Source of the DNA: an uncultured Flavobacteriales bacterium
GTDB taxonomy: Bacteria; Bacteroidota; Bacteroidia; CAIKAF01
Direction of reading: 5' to 3'
DNA: 13,972 bases
Assembly (NCBI GenBank): GCA_937925455.1
Contig: CALEWF010000237.1
Location: 1-13,972 of the forward strand
The position numbers and the translations under genes are program-made. Shown one piece after another: positions 6,737 through 13,914 of the stretch (position 1 is its first letter; every line of letters begins with the position of its first letter). Below the pieces are notes generated by a model. The model did not search any database. It saw nothing but the letters and a program-made list of their open reading frames with translations, and was not told the origin of the DNA.

Positions 6737-8404
6737 TTAGTTTAATTTTTTATCCAGTTTGGCTTTGCCCCATGTGATGATACTGAGCAAGCCAGCTGCT
6801 ATAAGCATACTGTATAGTGGAAATACGGGAGTGAAATATCGGGCCCAGTCAATCCATAAAAAGTCTGTATTTCCCCAAAAAATTATCAAAAATGAAAGCA
6901 GTAACATGCCCGACGCATGAAAGACTTTTTCCTGTTTCCATTTGTTCCAGGCCAATCGTGCCAGTGCAACGATTCCCAGCAAAGCCAGTAATCCATCCAT
7001 AAAATTAAAGGGTACTTTAAGAATAGTGCCAAATGTACCGTAATAATTTTTTTTATCGTCTTTTACGTAAGCTATTCTTTCTAACATCAGGTTCAGCTTC
7101 ATGCCGCTGTCGCGTTTTAGTTTTGCCCAATTATTATATCCTTTGGGGTTATCGCGTTTTTCGTTTAGGGTAAGGATGTTAGCACGTTTGGTAAAATAAT
7201 CATCAATACTTTCACGGGTAGCTTTTATTTTTTTAATGCTAGACCCTTGATATTGTGGATTGAGTTTTATAAACAGGGTTATGCTTATCACACCGGTAAT
7301 AATTCCGGAAACTATCAGTTGAGGCAGTTGTTTTACAAGAGTGCCTGATGCTTTTCCGGTATTAGAGGGTTGAGGTTTTGTTTTTATTGTTTGTTTTTTG
7401 TTTAGTGCAGTCCATAGCAAAAGTAATCCCATTGGGACAAAACAGGCAAAGCTGATAAAAACAAGTACCCCGGCATTGAGTTTACTACCAATAGCCAACC
7501 CAATAACTATAGCGCTTGCTGTGGCAATGAGAATTACCTGCCACCAGGGTCTGATTTTTCTTACTGCATTGAGCTCTGCAATAATCAGAACTACACCCAG
7601 CGTAGTGAAAAAGGTTGAAAATGAGTCAAGCCCAACGGCCGTATTAACTTCAAAAAATGTTTGATTCAGCAAAAGCCAACCGGCAGCAATGAATCCAGTC
7701 CAAAAGTTAATATACAACCATGCGGCGATGAATACCAAAACAACGATGAGAGCTGTAAAAATGGCATTGGGAATTCTGGCAAGTTGAACATATTCTGAAG
7801 GAGCATAACTAAAAGGCGATGAACTGTATAATGAACTGGGAGCATATTCGTCTTCTTTGTATTCTTGAGGAAGTTTGATTTTTACATTCCCATGGTTTAT
7901 CGGATGAGCAAACACGAAGTAACCATTGGGGTCTGGTTTATTTGCTGCAAATGTATTGATATACCAACCCATGATGTATTTCCCTACATTAGGGGCTTTC
8001 CACCCAAAGGTCCACATGGCTCTATCGTACCATTGAAACTCTTTTCTGGGAAATTTTAACGTATCATACTTTACAACTTCGCTGGCATTTTTTAGTGTAA
8101 TAAAATCGTAAGGAAACTTAATGGTATCCGGATTAAACTGACTCCATTTTTCTCCGGTAAAAATATCAATCCCATGAATCCAGGCATAGGTTGGCCACCA
8201 ATTATCTAATTCTTTAGTAGGCCGAATATGGCCTTTAAAATACATTTGGTATGATGCAATGGATGAACTGGTCCACATCTGTTCATCGTATCCGTTTGCA
8301 TTACGGTGTTCAAGGCTGGTAAGCATCAGCGCACGAACCAAGGCAATAATACCTATCAATATAACGATACCGATACGTACCCAACGGTTTTGAAAAAGTT
8401 GCAT
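6737..8404 (-). CDS. GT-C type membrane glycosyltransferase (PMT/ArnT-like)
   Basis: Probably transfers a sugar from a polyprenyl-phosphate donor to a periplasmic acceptor from within the inner membrane. I place the start at the ATG at 8404 (MQLFQNRW..., 555 residues). A longer frame to 8584 would overlap the divergent glycosyltransferase gene and its promoter. The first membrane helix (about 11-29) is followed by NGYDEQMW, whose Asp40-Glu41 sits where GT-C enzymes keep their catalytic acidic pair in the first external loop. A large extracytoplasmic domain (about 40-205) precedes RIPNAIFTALIVV and roughly nine further hydrophobic segments. Near the C-terminus WARYFTPVFPLYSML resembles the RY..P..P signature of GT39/GT83-like families. 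Acceptor and sugar cannot be read from sequence; O-mannosylation or lipid decoration are both possible. It is divergent from a family-2 glycosyltransferase. Confidence 0.8.
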   Translation of the reverse strand: MQLFQNRWVRIGIVILIGIIALVRALMLTSLEHRNANGYDEQMWTSSSIASYQMYFKGHIRPTKELDNWWPTYAWIHGIDIFTGEKWSQFNPDTIKFPYDFITLKNASEVVKYDTLKFPRKEFQWYDRAMWTFGWKAPNVGKYIMGWYINTFAANKPDPNGYFVFAHPINHGNVKIKLPQEYKEDEYAPSSLYSSSPFSYAPSEYVQLARIPNAIFTALIVVLVFIAAWLYINFWTGFIAAGWLLLNQTFFEVNTAVGLDSFSTFFTTLGVVLIIAELNAVRKIRPWWQVILIATASAIVIGLAIGSKLNAGVLVFISFACFVPMGLLLLWTALNKKQTIKTKPQPSNTGKASGTLVKQLPQLIVSGIITGVISITLFIKLNPQYQGSSIKKIKATRESIDDYFTKRANILTLNEKRDNPKGYNNWAKLKRDSGMKLNLMLERIAYVKDDKKNYYGTFGTILKVPFNFMDGLLALLGIVALARLAWNKWKQEKVFHASGMLLLSFLIIFWGNTDFLWIDWARYFTPVFPLYSMLIAAGLLSIITWGKAKLDKKLN

Positions 8405-8413
8405 AAACAAGGA

Positions 8414-8447
8414 TTTGTTTACGAAGATAATACTATTCGTACATTTG
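8414..8447 (+). promoter_or_regulatory. Promoter of the family-2 glycosyltransferase gene
   Basis: tttg at 8414-8417 and a perfect TAnnTTTG box, tacatttg, at 8440-8447 are separated by 22 bases. The box ends only 6 bases before the ATG at 8454, so the transcript would start at or very near the start codon. This also argues against the upstream in-frame TTG at 8415. Confidence 0.55.
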
Positions 8448-8450
8448 CAA
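8422..8450 (-). promoter_or_regulatory. Possible promoter of the GT-C gene
   Basis: On the minus strand ttg (8450-8448) is followed after 18 bases by tatcttcg (8429-8422), which matches TAnnTTTG at all but one fixed position. The leader to the ATG at 8404 would be only about 10 bases. It overlaps the opposing promoter. Confidence 0.4.
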
Positions 8451-8453
8451 GAA

Positions 8454-9374
8454 ATGAATAATAGCTTTGAAATATCAGCCGTAATTTGTACGTACAATCG
8501 TGAAAAGTACATTAGAAAAGCGTTAGATGCATTAGCCAAGCAAACCTTGGCAGTTGCTGATTTTGAAATTGTAATAATTAACAATAACAGTACCGATTAT
8601 TCTGCTGAACGTATTGAGGAATTTATATTAGCACATCCTGAACTACATATTGTATTTTGTAATGAAGAGCAACAAGGCTTATCGCATGCCCGTAACCGTG
8701 GCATAAAAGAGTCAAGCGGTAAGCTGATTACTTTTTTGGATGATGATGCCATTGCACCTCCAGATTTTCTGGAGAAATGTGTTATGTATTTTGAGCAAAA
8801 ACCAACCATGCTAGCCTTAGGCGGAAAAATTATTCCTGAATTTGTAGATGGTAAACCGGTTTGGTACACCAAATATTATTGGGGAGTAACCGGGGAGTTT
8901 GATCCAGGCAATCAACCGGGAGCAATACTTTATTGGGGAAAATTTCCTTGTGGCAGTAACATGACTTTTCGACGAGATTTTTTTGATACGTTCGGTTTAT
9001 TTAATCCCAACTTGGGACGAAAAGGGGCAATTTTATTAGCGGGAGAAGAAAAAGAATTGTTTTCACGGGTGAAGGAAAAAAAGGATAAAGACCGGGTATG
9101 GTATCAGCCTGATTTGGTTGTGTATCACATGGTGGATCATACGAAGCTCAATGCTGATTATCTGGAGAAATTTTGCTATGGGTTTGCCAAAGGTGAAAAG
9201 TTGGAAGTAGCCAATGCCCCTTGGCATGTAAAGTTGAGACGATACATCGAATACTCCATCAAGCCCTTGGGAGCCATGGTGTTGGGTGTTATCTATATCC
9301 TTAAAGGAGAAAAAGAAAAAGGAAGTATGCTTTTTCGCTTTGGTTGGTGGATTTTAAAAGGAATGTGGAAATAA
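8454..9374 (+). CDS. Family-2 glycosyltransferase
   Basis: A GT-A fold glycosyltransferase, probably adding a sugar from a nucleotide-sugar donor to a surface polysaccharide or lipid-linked oligosaccharide at the cytoplasmic face of the membrane. From ATG 8454 the product has 306 residues. Motifs in order are the family opening ISAVICTYNREKYI (about 7-20), INNNSTD (42-48), GLSHARNRGI (75-84), the metal-binding FLDDDA (Asp96-98), PCGSNM (about 164-169) and an acidic LAGEEKEL (194-201) where the catalytic base is usual. A hydrophobic stretch near 271-283 may anchor it to the membrane. The frame can be extended to a TTG at 8415, but the promoter box lies there. The gene is divergent from a GT-C enzyme, so both may serve one glycosylation route. 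Donor and acceptor are unknown. Confidence 0.88.
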   Translation: MNNSFEISAVICTYNREKYIRKALDALAKQTLAVADFEIVIINNNSTDYSAERIEEFILAHPELHIVFCNEEQQGLSHARNRGIKESSGKLITFLDDDAIAPPDFLEKCVMYFEQKPTMLALGGKIIPEFVDGKPVWYTKYYWGVTGEFDPGNQPGAILYWGKFPCGSNMTFRRDFFDTFGLFNPNLGRKGAILLAGEEKELFSRVKEKKDKDRVWYQPDLVVYHMVDHTKLNADYLEKFCYGFAKGEKLEVANAPWHVKLRRYIEYSIKPLGAMVLGVIYILKGEKEKGSMLFRFGWWILKGMWK

Positions 9375-9384
9375 AAAAATCTTT

Positions 9385-9409
9385 TACTTTCTACTCGGTA
9401 CTTTCTACT
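9385..9409. repeat. Two-unit direct repeat, 14-bp period
   Basis: tactttctact occurs at 9385-9395 and again at 9399-9409, separated by cgg. It fills much of the 42-bp gap between the convergent glycosyltransferase and fabH genes. No hairpin terminator is visible in that gap. Confidence 0.6.
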
Positions 9410-9416
9410 TGATTTG

Positions 9417-10418
9417 CTACTTCAAACCATCATACGCCCATCTTACATACACAGCCCCCCAGGTAAAACCACCACCAAATGCTGAAAGAATTAAATTATC
9501 GCCCCGTTTAAGTTTTGATTCATATTCCCACAAGCAAAGAGGAATAGTACCCGAGGTAGTATTGCCATATTTGTGAATATTCAGCATCACTTTTTCTTCG
9601 GGTAATTGCATGCGTTGAGCGGTAGCTTCAATAATGCGTTTATTGGCTTGATGGGGTACCAGCCAGGCAATGTCTTGGGGTTTTAAGTGATTGCGTTCCA
9701 TCACTTCGGCGGATACTTCAGCCATGTTGGTTACAGCAAATTTAAATACTGCTTGCCCTTCCTGATAAACAAAGTGTTCACGCCGATACACGGTATCATA
9801 CGATGCAGGGCGGCGAGACCCTCCGGCTTTTTGATGTAAGTATTGAGCCCCGGAACCATCGCTTTTCAGAATGGCATCCATAATACCATATCCATCGGTA
9901 TTGGGTTCTAACAAAACAGCACCGGCTCCATCGCCAAAAATGATGCAGGTTGCCCGATCGGTATAATCAATAATGGATGACATTTTATCGGCACCCACTA
10001 CAATTACCTTTTTGTATGCGCCACTTTCAATGAATTTGGATGCTGTAACGAGCGAATAAATAAATCCACTGCAGGCCGCATTGATGTCATAATTAAAGGC
10101 ATTGATGGCACCTACGGCATCGGCTATGATGTTGGCAGTTGCCGGAAATTGCATATCCGGAGTTACGGTAGCACAAATAAGTAAGTCAATCTCTTTAGGA
10201 TCAGTATTTGTTTTTTTAAGCAAGCCTTTTACGGCTTCAATGCCCATCACTGAGGTGCCTTGGTCTTTACCTTTTAAAATGCGTCGTTCGCGGATGCCAG
10301 TGCGACTTGTAATCCACTCATCGGTGGTATCCACCATCGTTTCTAACTCCTTATTGGTAAGAATATAGTCAGGTACATATCCCTGAACACCGGTGATGGC
10401 TGCTCTAATTTTATGCAT
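9417..10418 (-). CDS. fabH: 3-oxoacyl-[acyl-carrier-protein] synthase III
   Basis: Condenses acetyl-CoA (or another short acyl-CoA) with malonyl-ACP to start each round of fatty-acid synthesis. The 333-residue product has the normal FabH length and the complete Cys-His-Asn triad: Cys116 in NAACSGF, His256 in VPHQANKRI and Asn286 in YGNTTSGTIP. GDGAGAV (162-168) and the C-terminal FGGGFTWGA (314-322) are also typical. It begins inside the end of plsX: the ATG and the plsX stop share the eight bases atgcataa (10411-10418), so translation is probably coupled. The order plsX-fabH, with rpmF and yceD upstream, is the classical bacterial arrangement. Downstream it meets a convergent glycosyltransferase gene instead of further fatty-acid genes. 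Confidence 0.97.
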   Translation of the reverse strand: MHKIRAAITGVQGYVPDYILTNKELETMVDTTDEWITSRTGIRERRILKGKDQGTSVMGIEAVKGLLKKTNTDPKEIDLLICATVTPDMQFPATANIIADAVGAINAFNYDINAACSGFIYSLVTASKFIESGAYKKVIVVGADKMSSIIDYTDRATCIIFGDGAGAVLLEPNTDGYGIMDAILKSDGSGAQYLHQKAGGSRRPASYDTVYRREHFVYQEGQAVFKFAVTNMAEVSAEVMERNHLKPQDIAWLVPHQANKRIIEATAQRMQLPEEKVMLNIHKYGNTTSGTIPLCLWEYESKLKRGDNLILSAFGGGFTWGAVYVRWAYDGLK

Positions 10419-11361
10419 GCTGTACCGCTTCTTTTATTTTTTCACAAACCGAAGTTTCTACCATCTCTTTGGTAACTCGGATCATATTTTTTATAGCCAA
10501 TGAAGAACTGATGCCATGCCCTACAACAACCGGTTTATTTACTCCCAAAATGGGAGAGCCTCCATGTTGCTCATAATTGAATTTAGAGTAAAAGGGATCG
10601 TTTTTTCCTCCTTTACGAATAGCTATTTCGTAAAATTTTTCAGAAAGTTTTAATATGACATTTCCTACAAATCCGCTGCACACTGCAACATCCGCTTTAC
10701 CATCAAAAAGGTCTCTTCCCTCTAAATTCCCAATAAAGTTGATTCCCTTGTATTCTTCCATCAGTTTATGGGCGGCTATGCTAAGTTGATTGCCCTTTTC
10801 TGGCTCTTCGCCAATATTTACTAATCCTACTCTTGGATTTTTAATTTTAAGTACGTTTTCAGCATAGGTAGCGCCAAGAATGGCAAAATCGAGCAAGTTC
10901 TCTGGCTTGCAGTCAGCATTTGCCCCTACATCCAGAATAATTCCATCTTGCCCATGTAGATTAGGCAGAATAGAAATTAAACAAGGGCGAAGGTCGTCAC
11001 GTGATAATCCCACTTTAAAATAAGCTCCAACCAACATGGCGCCCGAATTTCCGGCACTACAAAATCCTTGAATCTCTCCGTTGCGAAGCATATCAAAGCC
11101 AACAGACATGGAGGACCGTGGCTTTTCGGCAAAGCTTTTTACCGGGCTGGATGACATGCCAATTACATCCGGTGCATGTACAAGGGTAAATTGGCTTGGA
11201 TCTGCTCCTTTTTCTTTTAGCAGGGGTACTATTATTTGTTCATCACCCAGCAAAATCAATTCTAAATCATGGCTCCAGATTTGCTTTGCTTCGATAGCTC
11301 CTTGAATGGTTGCCTCGGGAGCAAAATCTCCTCCCATGATATCTAAGCCAATTTTGATCAT
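10411..11361 (-). CDS. plsX: Phosphate acyltransferase PlsX
   Basis: Converts acyl-ACP and inorganic phosphate to acyl-phosphate, the acyl donor used by PlsY in the first step of phosphatidic-acid synthesis; a peripheral membrane enzyme. The 316 residues match the family. Visible motifs are DIMGGDFAP (7-15), SAGNSGA (102-108), LDVGAN (143-148), VNIGEEPEKGN (181-191), GNLEGRDLF (211-219) and the C-terminal PVVVGHG (277-283). The start ATG at 11361 lies a short distance behind a perfect -7 box. It overlaps fabH by 8 bp. A strong terminator separates it from rpmF, so plsX-fabH seems to form its own transcription unit. Confidence 0.97.
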   Translation of the reverse strand: MIKIGLDIMGGDFAPEATIQGAIEAKQIWSHDLELILLGDEQIIVPLLKEKGADPSQFTLVHAPDVIGMSSSPVKSFAEKPRSSMSVGFDMLRNGEIQGFCSAGNSGAMLVGAYFKVGLSRDDLRPCLISILPNLHGQDGIILDVGANADCKPENLLDFAILGATYAENVLKIKNPRVGLVNIGEEPEKGNQLSIAAHKLMEEYKGINFIGNLEGRDLFDGKADVAVCSGFVGNVILKLSEKFYEIAIRKGGKNDPFYSKFNYEQHGGSPILGVNKPVVVGHGISSSLAIKNMIRVTKEMVETSVCEKIKEAVQHA

Positions 11362-11378
11362 AATGAATGATATGACAA

Positions 11379-11407
11379 CAAAAGTATGAATTTATTTGAA
11401 TGGCAAT
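11379..11407 (-). promoter_or_regulatory. Promoter of plsX-fabH
   Basis: On the minus strand attg (11407-11404) precedes, after 17 bases, tacttttg (11386-11379), a perfect TAnnTTTG box. The box ends 17 bases before the plsX ATG. It lies downstream of the rpmF terminator, which fits independent transcription. Confidence 0.5.
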
Positions 11408-11474
11408 TATTTATCCAAACTAAGCTACTTAGGTCGGGTAGGGGTGATATTATTAAATTATTAAAAATGAAAAA

Positions 11475-11499
11475 ACCGGGCAATGTCTCATTGCCCGGT
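11475..11499 (-). terminator. Rho-independent terminator after rpmF
   Basis: A perfect 11-bp stem (accgggcaatg/cattgcccggt) with a 3-base loop spans 11475-11499. On the minus strand it is followed by a T-rich run (tttttcattttt, 11474-11463). It lies 21 bases beyond the rpmF stop. Confidence 0.9.
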
Positions 11500-11520
11500 A
11501 AATAATTTTATCATATAAAT

Positions 11521-11712
11521 TTAAACAGATGTTTTGGCTTCTACTACCAGTTTCCCTTTGTAATAAAGGTTTCCGTCAACGTAATAAGCACGGTGGCGCT
11601 GATGAACAGTTCCAGTGGTAGAACAGGTAGAAAGCGTTGGCGCTGTAGCTTTGTAATGTGTTCTACGTTTATCTCTCCGTGTTTTGGATATTTTTCGTTT
11701 GGGATGTGCCAT
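11521..11712 (-). CDS. rpmF: 50S ribosomal protein L32
   Basis: Small protein of the large ribosomal subunit. The 63-residue product begins MAHPKRKISKTRRDKRRTHY, the family signature almost unchanged, and has the later TTG.VH..HRAYY segment (32-44) and the YYKGK strand (50-54). Only one cysteine is present (Cys30). Zinc-binding L32 proteins carry four, so this is the zinc-independent type. It follows yceD by 17 AT-rich bases in the conserved yceD-rpmF pair and is closed by a strong terminator. Confidence 0.98.
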   Translation of the reverse strand: MAHPKRKISKTRRDKRRTHYKATAPTLSTCSTTGTVHQRHRAYYVDGNLYYKGKLVVEAKTSV

Positions 11713-11729
11713 GACTTTATTATTATTAT

Positions 11730-12269
11730 TTAATTATTATCCATTAATTTCTTTAAAGCTTCCCACCGGGGATCAGTATCTTCGGAAGATTGACCGGAAT
11801 TTTGATAAGCCTTGAGCATTTCAATCATTTCCTGATTGCAGGTTTTAGATTCGCTTACATCATTTTGACAAAGCCGTTTCATAGGAATGGCAAGCATGAT
11901 GTAGTCATACACATAAGGTGCCAAATCAATCTCATATTCTGAACGGGGAAGAGTGATCATGGTATCGTCATCTCCTTGGTCTTCCTCTCCAAAATTGACA
12001 ATTAGTTTTTGCCTGATTTCGATGGGTTGATGATACTCATCCAAACACCGATCGCAAGGCGAATTTACCGTTCCTAAAATTTCAAAATCAAACACCAACA
12101 TGGTGGGATCTTTCATTAAATGAACGGTTGCCTTTAAATCAGTCTGGCTAAATTCCGTCTCTCCTTCAAAGAACTCTCTGAAAAAGTCATCCTTGATTAC
12201 ATAATCAAAGATATGACTCCCGTTCTTCAGGCCTTCGTAATTGATGATATATTCTTGCAATTTTTTCAC
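11730..12269 (-). CDS. yceD: YceD/DUF177 family protein
   Basis: A DUF177 protein; family members sit beside rpmF in most bacteria and are linked to 23S rRNA accumulation and large-subunit assembly in bacteria and plastids. I choose GTG 12269 (179 residues, starting MKKLQEYIINYEGLKNGSH). The frame runs on to an ATG at 12329, but a near-perfect promoter lies between, and the extra residues do not resemble the family. The hallmark CDRCLDEY has Cys72 and Cys75, followed by acidic GEEDQGDDD (94-102), a LAPYVYDYIMLAIPMK segment (116-131) and the family's closing DPRWEALKKL (166-175). Two further cysteines (134, 144) may complete a metal site; that is inference. rpmF follows 17 bp downstream. Confidence 0.9.
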   Translation of the reverse strand: MKKLQEYIINYEGLKNGSHIFDYVIKDDFFREFFEGETEFSQTDLKATVHLMKDPTMLVFDFEILGTVNSPCDRCLDEYHQPIEIRQKLIVNFGEEDQGDDDTMITLPRSEYEIDLAPYVYDYIMLAIPMKRLCQNDVSESKTCNQEMIEMLKAYQNSGQSSEDTDPRWEALKKLMDNN

Positions 12270-12287
12270 GACCTGAATTTGGGATGG

Positions 12288-12319
12288 CAAAGTTATCTGA
12301 AATAAACCATAAAACCAAA
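12288..12319 (-). promoter_or_regulatory. Promoter of yceD-rpmF
   Basis: On the minus strand tttg (12319-12316), a 20-base spacer and taactttg (12295-12288) form the best promoter of the window: both elements match the Bacteroidota consensus. The box ends 18 bases before GTG 12269, giving a leader of roughly 12 bases. It fixes the yceD start, since the upstream ATG at 12329 would lie outside the transcript. Confidence 0.7.
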
Positions 12320-12363
12320 CTTTTTTCACCCCTTTTCTGGAAATATTCCTTAAAAAAAATGTA

Positions 12364-12371
12364 TAAGTTTG
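12364..12371 (+). promoter_or_regulatory. -7 promoter box of the nucleoside phosphorylase gene
   Basis: taagtttg is a perfect TAnnTTTG match ending 23 bases before ATG 12395. The -33 region is not convincing. It lies inside the longest open frame, arguing for the shorter start, and faces the yceD promoter head to head within 125 bp. Confidence 0.5.
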
Positions 12372-12394
12372 AAGCAGAACTTATCAATTCAATT

Positions 12395-13273
12395 ATGCAA
12401 TTCAAAGAATCTGAACTTATCATAAATCAACGGGGAGGGGTGTATCACCTCAATTTACGTCCTGAAGAGCTGGCCGATACAGTGATTCTGGTAGGAGATC
12501 CTGGTCGTGTGGCAGAGGTGTCGCGTCATTTTGACCACTTGGAAGTACGTACCGGAAATCGTGAATTTATTACCCATACCGGATACATTGGGAAAAAACG
12601 GATTTCCTGTATTTCTACGGGAATAGGAACAGATAATATTGATATTGTGCTAAATGAGCTGGATGCTGCTGTAAATATTGATTTGGAAACCCGTACTGAA
12701 AAACCGGAGAAAAAAAGTTTGAACTTAATACGTTTGGGTACTACCGGTGCTTTGCAGCCCGATATTGAAGTGGATAGTTTTATTGCTTCGGCTTACGTAA
12801 TCGGGTTGGATGGATTAATGAATTACTATAAATATCATAAAACCATCGAACAGATGGATATGATCGAGGATTTTACCTGGCAAACCAGTTATCCGCATGT
12901 ATTATCCAAGCCCTATGTTTTTAAAGCTTCAGATAGTTTGCTCAAATTGTTTCGTGGTGATAATTGCCATCATGGGATTACACTCACAGCTCCCGGCTTT
13001 TATGCGCCTCAGGGCAGGAAATTACGCTACGAACTTCTATATCCTGAATTGATTGATAATTACGCAAAATTCAGGTACAAAGAATTTTACACCACAAACT
13101 TAGAAATGGAAACTTCTGCACTCTATGGGTTAGGTACATTACTTGGCCACCAGGTATGTACTGTTTGCACCGTCGTTGCCAATCGCATCAATCGTACCTT
13201 TTCAGCCGATGGACACAAGGCTGTGGAGGAATTGATTAAATTTGCCTTGCAAAAAATTTGTTCTAATCCTTGA
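12395..13273 (+). CDS. Nucleoside phosphorylase (uridine phosphorylase-like)
   Basis: Belongs to the trimeric/hexameric purine-nucleoside and uridine phosphorylase superfamily, which splits nucleosides with phosphate into base and ribose 1-phosphate for salvage. I start at ATG 12395 (292 residues, MQFKESELIINQRGGVYHLNL). In-frame ATGs at 12284 and 12359 lie upstream of the promoter box and add residues unlike the family. GDPGR (34-38) supplies phosphate and ribose contacts, STGIGTDN (74-81) the phosphate loop, RLGTTGAL (113-120) the base-pocket strand and NLEMETSALYGL (235-246) the ribose-binding Met-Glu. The exact base preference cannot be read, so no symbol is given. It overlaps queE by 4 bp at the stop. 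Confidence 0.88.
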   Translation: MQFKESELIINQRGGVYHLNLRPEELADTVILVGDPGRVAEVSRHFDHLEVRTGNREFITHTGYIGKKRISCISTGIGTDNIDIVLNELDAAVNIDLETRTEKPEKKSLNLIRLGTTGALQPDIEVDSFIASAYVIGLDGLMNYYKYHKTIEQMDMIEDFTWQTSYPHVLSKPYVFKASDSLLKLFRGDNCHHGITLTAPGFYAPQGRKLRYELLYPELIDNYAKFRYKEFYTTNLEMETSALYGLGTLLGHQVCTVCTVVANRINRTFSADGHKAVEELIKFALQKICSNP

Positions 13274-13914
13274 TTACTTCTGATTTTTCTGATATTCATG
13301 CAATTGAAGATGCGGATGTTTCCTATCCGCTCATGGAGCATTTTTATACCATTCAGGGAGAAGGAGCCAATGCAGGAAAGCCCGCATATTTTCTTCGTTT
13401 AGGTGGATGCGATGTAGGATGCCTATGGTGTGATGTGAAAGAATCATGGGATGCGCAAAAGCATCCAATAATTTCTGTTCAGCAAATGGTACAATGGATA
13501 AAGCAGGCAGGTGCTGTGCGTTGTGTTATTACAGGCGGTGAACCGCTGATGTATGACCTTGCCCCGTTAACCCGCGAATTAAAAAAAAATGGCATTGAAA
13601 CCATGATTGAAACTTCCGGTGTTTATCCCTTTACCGGAGTTTTTGACTGGGTTTGTTTTTCTCCTAAAAAATTCAAAAAACCGCATGATTCCATTTATGA
13701 ACATGCCAATGAACTAAAAGTAATCGTTTATCATACATCTGATTTGGAATGGGGCATGGAACATGCAAAGCGTGTAAAAAAAGACTGCCGCTTATTTTTT
13801 CAACCCGAATGGAGCAAAGAAAAAAAAATGTTACCAAATATTATAGATTTCGTAAAACAATATCCTGAATGGAGTATTTCTCTGCAAACCCATAAATACA
13901 TGAATATCCCCTGA
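13270..13914 (+). CDS. queE: 7-carboxy-7-deazaguanine synthase (radical SAM)
   Basis: Radical-SAM enzyme that contracts 6-carboxytetrahydropterin to 7-carboxy-7-deazaguanine in queuosine biosynthesis. TIQGEG (27-32) opens the domain. The cluster-binding cysteines form CX3CX2C (Cys47, 51, 54, in GCDVGCLWCD), followed by GGEP (89-92) for SAM binding and ETSG (114-117). The protein ends in LQTHKYMNIP, the usual QueE terminus, so it is complete at about 214 residues. The start is uncertain. TTG 13270 overlaps the previous stop as ttga and keeps the first strand (YPLMEHF). ATG 13333 would give 193 residues and trim that strand. Coupling to the phosphorylase is probable. Other queuosine genes are not in the window. 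Confidence 0.92.
   Translation: MITSDFSDIHAIEDADVSYPLMEHFYTIQGEGANAGKPAYFLRLGGCDVGCLWCDVKESWDAQKHPIISVQQMVQWIKQAGAVRCVITGGEPLMYDLAPLTRELKKNGIETMIETSGVYPFTGVFDWVCFSPKKFKKPHDSIYEHANELKVIVYHTSDLEWGMEHAKRVKKDCRLFFQPEWSKEKKMLPNIIDFVKQYPEWSISLQTHKYMNIP

Noticed and set aside
8404..8584. Upstream 60-codon extension of the GT-C gene
   Set aside because: It overlaps the opposite glycosyltransferase coding start and both promoters. The predicted residues are unlike a signal region, while ATG 8404 directly precedes the first membrane helix.
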